Shown here in pieces: positions 1-9,960 of a DNA stretch of 64,000 nucleotides. Every line of letters starts with the position of its first letter. The stretch's first letter is position 1. The notes under the pieces are model-generated. The model was not told where the DNA came from. It ran no database searches and was given only the letters and a program-made list of their open reading frames with translations. The position numbers were made by a program, and so were the translations under genes. The stretch comes from Tribonema minus (Eukaryota > Sar > Xanthophyceae > Tribonematales > Tribonemataceae): positions 372,001 to 436,000 of the forward strand of contig JAFCMP010000335.1 of NCBI GenBank assembly GCA_017506865.1. The letters are read 5' to 3'.

Positions 1-372
1 CTCCAGTCTGACCACACGTTGTGGTTTTAAAAAGCAGACATGGCTCCATCATGGCTTTTCAGGAGGCGCCAACTATGACAGTCATGGCAGTGGCGTCAGC
101 AATGCTTCTGCTTTGCAGCCGCGGTGTCGCTGTGGCATATGACATGGTATGCCAGCAGCCCATGAGTCTGTCCAAAGTTGATTGACAGAACGCCACTGCA
201 GGAAAGGTGTGATGGTCCACAGATCTGAAGATGTTGTTTGATGCTCGATCCACTTTGTTTCGCCACTCGTGTCACCGCCTTGTTCAATACATCACTGCTT
301 TCTAAGTAATGTTTTGGATTGTTCAGTGCGGAGTTTCCCTCTAGTAAATCGTTCTCATCAAGGATTAGCATC

Positions 373-441
373 AAAAAGACTTGCAGTTGTCACATATTAT
401 TCATATGAAAAGACTTGCAGTTGTCACATATTATTCATTAG
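373..441. repeat. 34-bp tandem repeat, two copies
   Basis: The stretch AAAAGACTTGCAGTTGTCAC followed by ATATTATTCAT occurs at 374 and again at 408, a period of 34 bp. The rest of 1-700 holds only short open frames on both strands, with no domain, splice chain or RNA gene that I recognise. Confidence 0.85.
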
Positions 442-705
442 AGTATTACAGATCTCTGCGATGACAACGGCAACAAGCACTTCTCAGCACTCGGACCTGA
501 AACACCAGGCCAACTGTGGCAGCCTCCCAGTGCAGTCGCAATAATAATCTGAGTGGTGAAGGTTCAACCAACAAGGCCGGTTTGCGGTCCATTGTCTGCG
601 AAATCACTACTGTACATCAGTCAAGGCGTAATTGCCATCACGTACAGCTTTGTTCGACATAAGATGGCTTCCAACAATAAAGAGCCGCATGCAACATGGC
701 TCAAG

Positions 706-1340
706 TGTACTTTTTTTTAATTCTCGCTCAGGGCGCGAAAAAGCCCAGATGATTGGCATCTAGCTGTAAGGAATCTACATGTCGTATGACAGTTTGAAAG
801 TGTTGCAACGACAACCACTCAAGTGTACTTTTTATTAATTCTCGCTCAGGGCGCGAAAAAGCCCAGATGATTGGCATCTAGCTGTAAGGAATCTACATGT
901 CGTATGACAGTCTGAAAGTGTCGCAACGACAACCACTCAAACGCCACCGCCGCCAAATGGCATCTCGGGGTCCTCCCCTACATCCTCCTCCATGTGCCCC
1001 CCCCCCTGGATTCTGCCATGTGTGTCATGACACGGCCAGAGTACGCCATGTGGAGCGCTGCCGACAGGGGCGAGCGTAAGCGCGCCAGGGCGATGCCCTT
1101 GAGAACTTTAGGGCGCGCTCCTCCGGGCACTGACATCCTGCTGGCATACTCCATCGCCACAGCCTCCAGCAGCTTCCGCCCCTGCTCCCCGATGCTGCCA
1201 AATGACCCTATTGCCAAAGTGGCAAGTTTGTAGCAATTCTGATCATAATGACCAGAATAGTGGGTAGTCTTGGCGGCCTCCTGGTCGCGGCAGCATCGCT
1301 CAGGGTCTGCTGCAGTCTTCGCCGCCCGCACTACTGAGGC
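706..1340 (-). mobile_element. 5'-truncated RLE-type non-LTR retroelement, family B copy B1
   Basis: Read on the minus strand this is the 3' end of a non-LTR element. An open frame from about 1346 to 978 encodes the end of a restriction-like endonuclease (RLE) domain (motif HYSGHYDQNCYKLA, then LAIGSFGSIGEQGRKLLEA). It is followed by a G-rich run and a 3' untranslated tail with a GGGC..GCCC stem-loop, ending near 824 in ATTAATAAAAAGTACA. The same segment occurs at 17.58, 34.62, 35.14 and 40.5 kb. The last 118 bp of the tail is repeated once more (706-823 and 824-941). The copy lacks the reverse transcriptase, so it is a dead 5'-truncated insertion. Family assignment is from comparison with the longer copy at 39-41 kb. 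Confidence 0.8.
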
Positions 1341-1669
1341 GTACACTTATCATGCGCACAAGTGCAACGCAGCAAGGTGACCAGCCCTTGTAGCACAGCA
1401 GAAAGACCTCATATTTCGAAGTACTTCTGTTGTCAGACAATTATGCCAAAGCTGACAAGCGCCATCAGTTGCCCACATCCATGACATCGTCCACCACGCT
1501 ACGTGCGCGAGCAGCAGCTGACAGCGTAACAGCAGCAGTTGCACAGGCGCACTATGTTGCACTAGCTTAGCGCAAGAGATTGTCATGCAAACACTGCTCA
1601 GCACCCATGCTTTCAATGATGCATACATACATACCGGTGGCCTTCCAGTAAATGACAACCTTGCTATGA

Positions 1670-4600
1670 TCATGCTGAAGCATGTGTTGCGCCCTCAGGC
1701 TGCTCTTTGTCTAACCCTTTGGCCCTCCAGAATGCCGCAAGGCAGCTGCCGAGGACTGAATGTACAGTAGCGCTGATGGCTCCGGGGAGTGCCGTGAGGG
1801 GGTCGGGAAATGCGCTGCGCGCGAGAACCACCGCCAGCGCCGAGTTTTGCATCCCCACCTCTATGCTCACCTAGAGGCACAGAGAGAAAAAAGCAGCAAA
1901 CGTTTATTGGCAATTGTATTTTGAGCCACCATGTATGTGCGTGAAACCGCCACAGTGCTGTGGCGTGGCGAATGCACCTCAGGCAGAGCTGAGTGGCACA
2001 TTGCGCACGGAGCCAGCCTGTCAATGAACTTCAACTTGAAGTGTCTGTCCGCCATCGTGTTTCATGGACACAGTGCATGACGAGTACTTGACGTCGGATA
2101 CGCGCACCGCAGCAGGGGGGCGTGCTGCACTGCTGAAAGGGGAGTGTCGCATGTGGAGAGCGCACGTCATGCGCGCACCCACCATGATTTAGCGTATGTT
2201 GCGTACATCGCAATCATCAGCAGCCTGCGTGCCCGAGCAGCCCCACAAACCAACCCTCTCAATGTGCAAGACAGGAGAGTCAACACCTGCTGCCACAACA
2301 CGTTACAAGAACCGTAACTGCCACGCGCTCACCGTCCACAATGCCCTCTCAACGCGCGAGGCAGAAGCGTCGACCCCTGCCACAGCAATACAGTTACGAA
2401 GCCGGTAACTGCCACGCCGCGACGCCCTTGCCCTCTCGACACGCGAGGCAGGAGCGTCAACACCTGCCACAGCAAAACAGTTACGAGGACCGTAACTGCC
2501 ACGCAATCACCGCGCGCGACGCCCACCCCCTCTCAATTCGCAAGACATAAGCGTCGACACCTGCCACAGCAATACAGGTACAAAACCAGGTAACTGCGCC
2601 ACATGCTCACCGTCCGCGACGCGCGCTCGCCCAGCCCCGCCGCCTTCGCCGCCATATACCCCAGCGTAAAGCCCCCCGCGTGCATCGTCGCCACCGCCGC
2701 CACCAGCCGCGCTCCCGAGGCCGCCACCGCCGCGGCGTTCTGCGCGACGACGCTGCCGCAGATGCACGCCACGAGCGCCACGCACGCGAGGGGGGTGTAG
2801 GGGGACAGGCGCCGCGTGAAGCCCTGCGCCTTGGAGGCGAGCAGCAGGCCCAGCGCGACAGGCGCAAAGACCACCTGAGCCGTGGAGACGACGAGTTGGC
2901 GGGCGCTGACCTGCACGCAGCGGAGGCGCGCGTGTGTGCACATGTGAACTTCGGCGGTGCACACGTGAACTGGGGGGTGCACACATGAAGTTGGCGGTGC
3001 GGCCTGCATGCCTGTAGCCGTCGAAACCAGTCAAGAAGGGGTTCACTGCCTTTTATAAACATGATAAATTGATAGTGACCCCTGCTCTGCTGCACCGGCG
3101 TTGAAACCAGTCTAGAAGAAGTTCGATGCCTGTCAAAAGCCATAGATAATGCGACACCCTGCTCTGCGCATGCGGGGGCTCTTTGCGCGCGCACCTGCAC
3201 CACGCTGCCCACAGGCACCACGCACAACAAAAGGGCGGGCGGACGACCTGTTGCTGTCGCTGTTGTCGCTGCTGCTTCTGCATCAATTTGAAGCGCGTCG
3301 TACCCCTCTATGCTGCCGCCAAAACCAACCACTAGAAAGGCGCCCAGAGTCCCAGACCAGAGACAGGACGTTACCCCTACGGCGGCGCACTGCCGGGCGG
3401 CACCGCGCGTGCGCACTGTTGCTGTCGCTGTCGTCGCTGCTACTTCTGCATCAACTGAAAGGGTGTCCTGCCTCTTGGCACCGGCGTACAAGGCTTCAGC
3501 GCTGCAGATCAGAGACAGGCACGGCGTCACGCTGCGCACTAACGGGGCGGCACGCACGCCAAAACCCCTCAAAAACGATTAGCGGGCGCGCGCGCACCTG
3601 CACCACGCCCCCCACCAGCGCGCGCGTCAGCAGCAGCAGCGGCGCCGCCGCCGTCGCTGCTGCTGCTGTATCAACTGACACCGTGCCCTACCCCTTCGTA
3701 CCAGCGTTTGAACCAACTACAAAGGCTCCTGTCGTCCCAAACCCGAGACAGGACGCTACCCTACCCTGTGCACTTTGAAGGCGTCACGCACGCCAGAAAT
3801 TTGAGAGCGAAAACGGTTAGCGAGCGCGCGCGCGCACCTGCACCACGCCGCCCACCAGCGCGCGCGTCAGCAGCGGCGTCGCCGCCGTCGCCAGCACCGT
3901 GGACGCGGCCGTGAGCAGCACGGACAGCGCAATGTCCGCCCCCGCTATCAGCGCCACCAAGTTGGACGCCGTTCCTCCCGGGCACGTGCCCACAAGGCAC
4001 ACGCCGGCCGCGAGCGCGGGCGGCAGGCGGAACAGCCGCGCAACTGCCAGGCCCATGAGCGGCATGACCGTGTACTGCAGCACTGCTCAGGCAAGGGGGA
4101 AAGGAGGGGGGGGCGGGGGGTTGAGGCGCAGATGGCTACGCCCACGTGAGCGGCATGACAGTGTATTGCAGCGCTGCTCGGGGGGGGGGGGGAACGGGAG
4201 GGGGCGCGGGAGGGGGGGTTGAGGCGCAGATGGCCAGGCCCATGAGCGACACGATCGTGTACTGCAGCGCTGCTCGGGGAGAGGGAAGGGAGGGGGCAGG
4301 GGGGGAGGGGGAGGCGCAGGGGCCTGCGCGTTGGGGCTTGGGTGCTTGGTGCGGCGCTGAGAGATGCAGGAGCTGTGAGAGTGCGCACTGCGTTGGCTGG
4401 GTTGCCTGGAAGTGGCGTGCGGGATGGTCAAACACCGGATGGTCATATGCTGGGGGCTAGTGCTGCAGCAGTTGCTGTGGCCAATGGAGCAACGGCAACA
4501 CCGTGATGGCATTGGCGTCACAGCGATGGGTTTGAGTTGTGCGCATCGTATCTGGCGACCTGAACTTGGAAAACACACAAAATTTTGGCTCAAACAGCCC

Positions 4601-5344
4601 ATCATGGTTGCGAACCTCATTTGTTACGTGCAAACTCTATCAAATTTGTTGCAACAGCGCTTTTACGCAGATGAACTGCTACATGCAGAGGAGCGTAAAC
4701 ATCACGTGCTTCACATGCGGCCTTCTCAGCTTTAGTGGTTGCGACTTTCTGAGATGAGAGACTTACTGCACCCAAAGCGCATGCGCAAGTGTATCGCCGA
4801 TCATCGTTAAACATGTTTTGATGAACTGCGCACCTGTACCAATGCCCACAGGCTTGGGGCTCTTGGCTATGGCCCTAAAGTCATTCACACTCAACGTCAT
4901 GCCCATGCATGTCATCGAGAACGCCAGCGCCAGAGTCGTGTACTGCGGCGTGAACCAGTTGAAAGCAGCGGGCCGCGACACACCCACCACCGCTGCTCCC
5001 AGCACCCACAGCGGAAAAGCACCCGTGAGCTTTTCAAAGATTGCGAGTACAGAGATGCCGCCTGTGGTGGCCTTGTCGGGATCTGCTGCTTCGGCATCGG
5101 ATGGAGGACTTGACGATAGGACTGTGCATTGCGAAACCTGCCTGGAAGGCGTGCACTGCGTAGGATTCCGGCCATGGTTAAGCAGGAAACTCGCGCTGCC
5201 AGATCGCCGATGCCTCAAGGGCCCACAGCTGCGTGAGCACAGCGGTGCAGCTGCTGATTGAGGTGAAAAAGCTTGCACGATTGACCTGCAGCAACTGAGC
5301 GCCAGCAGCAACGCTAGACACCGCCCACCCTGCTTCCTCAACAT
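1670..5344 (-). CDS. plastid-type bile acid:sodium symporter family (BASS) transporter, 4 exons
   Basis: Four exons join into a 418-residue protein: 5344-4834, 4082-3838, 2910-2611 and 1870-1670. Every boundary is GT-AG and frame-consistent (phases 1, 0, 0). Residues 1-25 are a signal peptide ending SIVQA, followed by FSP and a Ser/Arg-rich, acid-poor stretch, which is the Phe-led plastid bipartite presequence of red-lineage algae. The rest matches the BASS family: hydrophobic segments, the GTCPGGTASN motif in exon 2 (about residues 200-210), a QVVFAPVALG helix in exon 3, and EVGMQNSALAVVLA in exon 4. The length equals that of plant plastid BASS proteins. The family moves organic anions such as pyruvate or 2-keto acids with sodium across the plastid inner envelope; the substrate here cannot be read from sequence. 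The start is the first Met of a long open exon. Splice-site duplications inside its introns are described separately. Confidence 0.9.
1871..2610 (-). repeat. BASS intron 3 with ~90-bp tandem repeats that copy the 5' splice site
   Basis: Units start near 2281, 2371, 2458 and 2554 (plus-strand numbering), each built on CACCTGCCACAGCAATACAG and GTAACTGCCACGC. The last unit runs into the end of exon 3 and contains the real donor (GGACG|GTGAGC, 2611/2610). The unit at about 2330 still has an identical donor string; the others are decayed. The acceptor is preceded by a good polypyrimidine tract and reads CCTCTAG|GTGAGCAT. Confidence 0.8.
2911..3837 (-). repeat. BASS intron 2 with copies of the exon-2 end and 5' splice site
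   Basis: The real donor CGTGGTGCAG|GTGCGCGCG is at 3838/3837. The same string recurs with its flanking exon-like sequence at 3598 and 3195, with a decayed version near 3398. Each copy is followed by Thr/Ala/Leu-coding DNA resembling the end of exon 2 and by a shared block containing GTCTCTGGTCTGG-like sequence. The intron therefore consists largely of about four units of 200-240 bp. Confidence 0.75.
4083..4833 (-). repeat. BASS intron 1 with copies of the 3' splice site and exon-2 start
   Basis: The segment coding LQYTVMPLMGLA with its acceptor is present at the true site (4051-4090) and twice more at about 4139-4180 and 4231-4279, separated by G-rich tracts. The copies read LQYTVMPLT and LQYTIVSLMGLA in translation. 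Period is about 90-97 bp. The rest of the intron (4340-4830) has no recognised feature. Confidence 0.8.
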
Positions 5345-5649
5345 GATATGAAATGGCAGTTTGGATTTGCTATGACGACGGCTCTACGCCGATGATGGGG
5401 CTGGCGATGGCCTTGCGTAGCAGACCCCCTGTGTAGTTCGACGTGCAGACTGCAGGCCGCCACACGCCCGACGGCTTGCAAGAAGCAAAAGGATTTTGGG
5501 CGAGAGGACCCCAAGCGAGCGGGTTTCTGGTACGTGTACGGACGCACGGACTTGTGCAACGCCACGCTCATTTTGTCAGCGAATGTGACGTCGGCAAGAA
5601 TATCCAATGTGATGTACGCTTCGGTGATGTATAAGATAACCTAGTGCAA

Positions 5650-6100
5650 CTGCGTTTTACTTCTAGAATCTACCATGTATGTCAACATACACTCAATTAA
5701 AAGTGTTCTTCGCTTGCGTTAGTGCTTAAGCAGCAACTGCTCTCGTTGACAACCATACACACAAATGAATGTGTGACAGCGTACAAGAATTTGAAGATGG
5801 CCAGTGCTCGCCCCCTTCCCCCCCTCCCCCCGGGCTTCTGGCTCAGCAATCCACGATCTTCATCATGATCTGTCTCCAGAGTCCGAGCACGAGATTCAAT
5901 GACAGCGTGGTGCACAGCAGCTGCCAACAGCCCCCCTCCCCCCCCCTCCCTTCCAAGGGCTCTAGGCCTGCGCATTACTTCAGGAACTTTAGTGGCGGCA
6001 TACACTTAGTGGCAATGTGTTCGTCGCTTGCGTACTACGCGTCAGTTACCTTGACCTGAGGCTTGCGGATATCCCTGACTTAAAGGCGCTATGTAAGCAG
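5650..6100 (+). repeat. dispersed repeat R1, first copy
   Basis: This stretch aligns with 9430-9900: both begin near CATACACTCAAT, contain GACAGCGTACAA, a C-rich run, CTCAGCAATCCA, GATCTTCAT/TATC, TGTCTCC, GCCTGCGCATTACTTCA and CTTGCGGATATCCCT. Divergence is substantial. There is no coding signal. It sits directly upstream of a retroelement fragment and may be part of, or a target for, mobile DNA. Confidence 0.65.
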
Positions 6101-6204
6101 GTCCGACCAGCCCGCAGCATCATGATCGCTGCTGCGCTGGGCAGCAGATACGACGGCCGCAGCGTTGACACTCCCGGCTGCTGACGCTGTGGCGGACAAT
6201 GCAT

Positions 6205-6875
6205 ATCATCCGGAATAAGAACATGCGAGCGTCTTCAAAGTACCAGAATATCGAGCTGACACAGTCGTCGACCCAGGGTGTCTGCAGTTCAGCAATGCAT
6301 ACTACACCACAAGCATAGTGCTGGACACAAGCATGCGCACACTGTGGCGTTCACAGCGAGCTCGTACTCGACAGACACAAAGAAAGCCTAGAACACGGAT
6401 GGCAATTGCATTAATGTTGCCGGGGTGGAGGAATTCCTTAAGACGCAAGGTTAAGCACCACACCGGCATCTTGACGTCATTATGGGTCTTTGTGCCAATT
6501 GAGGAGTTGTACGGACGGCCGGGCAAGCACTGGCAGACAAAGCCATTGGTCAAGGAGTTGGCAGTGCGCTCAGCACTGTGCTCAGGCAGGGGGAAGGCAG
6601 GTCTGTTGCGCAAGGCCGGGCTTGCGATGCGTCAGGCCCTCACTGAGCTGAATATGTTGTTGGTGCGGGAGCTGGCGGAGCGCATTATTGCATTCACACA
6701 CGCAGCGCAGTTGTTGGGTTGTGATGAAGTGCCGGTGTTCAAGCTGTTGGGGCGCAGTGCAGAGTGGGCTACTGCATAGGCGCAGACGTCACGATTGCAT
6801 AGGACATCCGGCCTCTCAATCTGGGCCTTTATACTAGTATACTTAGTGAATACAAGTCCACGAGTACAAGCAGGA
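6205..6875 (+). pseudogene. RLE-domain fragment of family A non-LTR retroelement (copy A1)
   Basis: From 6225 one frame reads ASVFKVPEYRADTVVDPGC and continues with an LDTSMR segment. It closely matches the endonuclease region of the larger element at 35.8-36.4 kb (ASVFKVQGYRADTVIDPGC, LDTSVR). Further on, KVKHHTGILTS, FVPIEE and VRELAERI also match. Between them the matching frame shifts twice and meets a TAG. The C-terminal frame ends at 6779, and downstream DNA (GGCCTC..GGGCCTTTATA..AATACAAGTC) matches the 3' untranslated region of the same element. It is a dead, 5'-truncated copy. Confidence 0.75.
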
Positions 6876-7222
6876 GAGGTCCAGTGCAACTTAGCACCAG
6901 CAGCCACAGGTGTGAACACGGAAGGCACAATGGCTGTTCCACAAGAGCATATAATCAAGACGGCATTGGCATTCTGCACAGAGAGGAAGGGGGGAAGGGA
7001 TGCTCCGCCCTCCCTGATTGACGTTTGCGCCGTGCTTGAAGTTCTCCTCCCCCTTCCCCCCCTTCTCTCCGCTTTTTTTGTACCCAAGTCTCTGTAAAAC
7101 AAAGACCATGCAAGAAGATAGGCGTACGTGGGTGTGAATTACTCGCTACAGCTCCTTGTTTCAGTGTCCTCCGTTGGCTTATTTGCCGACAGCTACTAGG
7201 ACTAGCCCAAATTACAACTCTC

Positions 7223-8755
7223 TCATTTGCTGAGCACTGATGCCATTGGAAAAAAGGGGGCCTTGCCCTCCTTTTGTGTATGATTTTCTATTTTTGGGCA
7301 GCATGACAGGCTTGCGTACTGGGGCGCGTTGGGGGGCTTGGTGGAAAGCAGACGTTTGAAGATGTTCTGACGAAAATCGGCAATCAGGTAGTCTATGGGC
7401 TTGCCTCCGATCGGAGCAGCGCAGGTGAACTTGAGTACATCAGCGTTGTGTAGCACCACGTTGTTGCCCTGTCAAAACAGCATTGCAAGGCGGGCGGGAG
7501 GGGTTGCAGATCAGCCATGAACAACATGGCAATGACTTAAGGCGGGCGGGAGATGTTACAGATCAGCTATGGCAGCCAGCAGCATACTAGTAGTAGCAAT
7601 GCACCAACTTATACATGCAAGCGCGAAGTCTCAGACTGCCGAAACAATGGCAGAGGCCTAAGTCAGCTACATGCGCGCCTCAACGCCACATAGCCGGCAG
7701 CCACTCTTTTCCACCCTGAGGACACTGTTGTAGCCTGATTGATGGTCGATGGAGTTACAAGGCTGCATTTGTATGCCGTATCGGCAACTACACCAAGGCA
7801 TGATATGTGCCGGAAAAGTGCGTATACGGCAGCTGCATGTTGTGCAGGTCACAACAGTTGCTTCATCACCAACCCTAACGCTCTTCTGGCTGCAGATTGC
7901 CAACTTGGAGTGCAACGCCATTAAACGCCTGCATCAGCCTCTAAGCTGTGCATTGTGATTGCTGCGCCATGCAAGTATTGCCATGCAAGTGTTGTTTGCA
8001 ACCAAGCCCAATGTGCACTGGCTGATTATTGTCGCAGTGGCGTGTCAGTTATTGAAGGCCTTACTCTGCAGATATGATAGTTTGTGAATAGCAGTTCTTG
8101 CAACTGCTGACTGCATGAATGCGTGCGGATGCATACCAATCAACGGAGCGCAGCTGCTTCATCCTGATTGGAAATCCCCGCAGCTAGTAGCTGCAGCACT
8201 TCCAGTTGGTGGTATTCAAGGGGACCTGGCAGCTACTTCGTGCACCCTGGAAAGTGCTTGGCTGTATTGTTGGACCTGTAGTACAGAACCATAAGAAAAG
8301 CTGCTGTGGCTGTGTGCCACGGCATAGGCCGCAGCTAGGTTGCATGCAACGCCTGAACTGTACCAGAATGCATCATGTGCCAAAACTTCAACACGTGCGG
8401 GCTGTGTCCCACACCAGCAAAGGCCGCCCCCGCATATGGCATGCTATGTCCACTCTGCAAAGCGTACTACTAGTAGCGGTCTGCCAGCGACACGCTGCAA
8501 ACGATTAGTAGGTATGGCCCACTCACCGAGTTTTTTGCCCAGCAGTAGGGGCCGGTCCGAATTGGATAGGCGTTTCACACAGTTCTGGGCGTAATACCCA
8601 GCAGCTGTAACGTAGTCCACCTTGGCGCAGTCCTTGATGAGATCAGTTGCAATGTTGTTCCTGAAGATGGCCTTTTTGTGGCGGAATATCAGTCTGGACG
8701 TTGCATTGACAGCTACCCTGGGTGTTTCAACCAGTATGGCGCCACCTGCTGTTGC
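7223..8755 (-). CDS. unrecognised spliced gene, two well-formed exons
   Basis: Exon 8755-8527 has an acceptor TTGACAG and donor CTCG|GTGAGT. It encodes a protein-like stretch beginning ATAGGAILVETPRVAVNAT and ending RLSNSDRPLLLGKKL. A second exon starts at 7468 after TTTTGACAG, reading GNNVVLHNADVLKF.. and GGKPIDYLIADFRQNIFKRLL, and stays open to a stop at 7223. The phases do not join directly (phase 1 against 0), so an intervening exon in 7470-8526 is missing from my model. Composition and splice sites support real coding DNA, but I recognise no family. Confidence 0.5.
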
Positions 8756-9429
8756 CTGTCAAGTGAGTACAAGCCGTGGGTGGACAATTCCTAGATATTG
8801 AGTATGCTTCCGCCATCAATGTTGATCATCAAGTGACAACACCATACAGTGAGCCGTCTGGGCTCGCAGAGGTGTGTACTACAACTTGAAGAAGTTGAGC
8901 TGGCTTGAAGTAAGGTACATGAATCTCACTGAAGAAAAAACCAGTTGGAGCCCAACAGTGACAGCCAGCAGCCAATACAACCCACACTGCCGCAACACTG
9001 CAGTGGCCTCATGGTGGAAGTTTTAAACCACAAGTGTTATGGATGATACCCTGCCCGCAAGATTCAATTGATATTGATGGCACAGGTGACATAGCTGATC
9101 TTTTGCTGCAGCTGATCTTGCACTGCACCACCAGTTAGGGTTGGGCGTGGTCGGGCTTGCTCGCGGCGGGGCCGCCCTGCGAGAGCATGAATGTCCATGA
9201 TGGACGTGCTCAATGCCCAAGTCATGCCGACAAGTCAAACCTGCCCCCTACAGTCTATCTTACGTGAAGAATCCACTGGTATATTTTACACCTGGGTGAT
9301 GTGAAAGGCAGCACCTTCACATGTCTGCAAATAAGAATGTCAAACAATGTACGGTCTACAGCACCTGCCAAAGCCCCTCCGCCCCCTCCCAATGGGGGAG
9401 ATCCCCTAGCTCGACTGCGTTTTTTCTTT

Positions 9430-9960
9430 AGGGACTTACCATACACTCAATGTGTTCTTCTTGCGTAATTTGCACAAGCAGCACCTGCTTTTATCGATGA
9501 ACATAGAAACAATTGAATGACAGCGTACAACAATTATAAGACGGCCAGTGCCATGCACGCGAGTCGAAGACCCCCCCCCTCTTCCCCCCCGCTTCTCGCT
9601 CAGCAATCCATGATCTTTATCTGTCTCCGGAGGCCGAACATGAGATTCAGTTACAGCATGAATCACAGGTACCAATAGCCCCTATCTCCTTTCTATGGGC
9701 GGGCCTCTAGCTTGCCTGCGCATTACTTCAAGAACCTAGTGGCGGCATCCACCTGGTGTGTTTTTAGGGGTGGGCCTCTAAGTAGCTCGCCTGCGCATTA
9801 CTGCAAGAACCTAGTGGCGGCATCCACCTGGTGTGTTGGTTGCGCACCCATCAGGGACCTTGACCTTGCGGATATCCCTTAAGGCGTAATGCACAGGCGC
9901 TGGCGAAAGACTTGCACAGCAACGGCTCAAGCAGCCCCGGCATCGCTGCTGACTGAAGCA
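9430..9960 (+). repeat. dispersed repeat R1, second copy, with internal ~72-bp tandem duplication
   Basis: Counterpart of 5650-6100. The block GCCTGCGCATTACT..AAGAACCTAGTGGCGGCATC and CACCTGGTGTGTT occurs twice in tandem (about 9713-9762 and 9788-9838). No coding frame is supported across 8,760-11,330 apart from possible minus-strand exon material at about 10,890-11,060 (GRRAFIGLGRLKSFKLCAY) that I could not attach to a gene. Confidence 0.6.
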
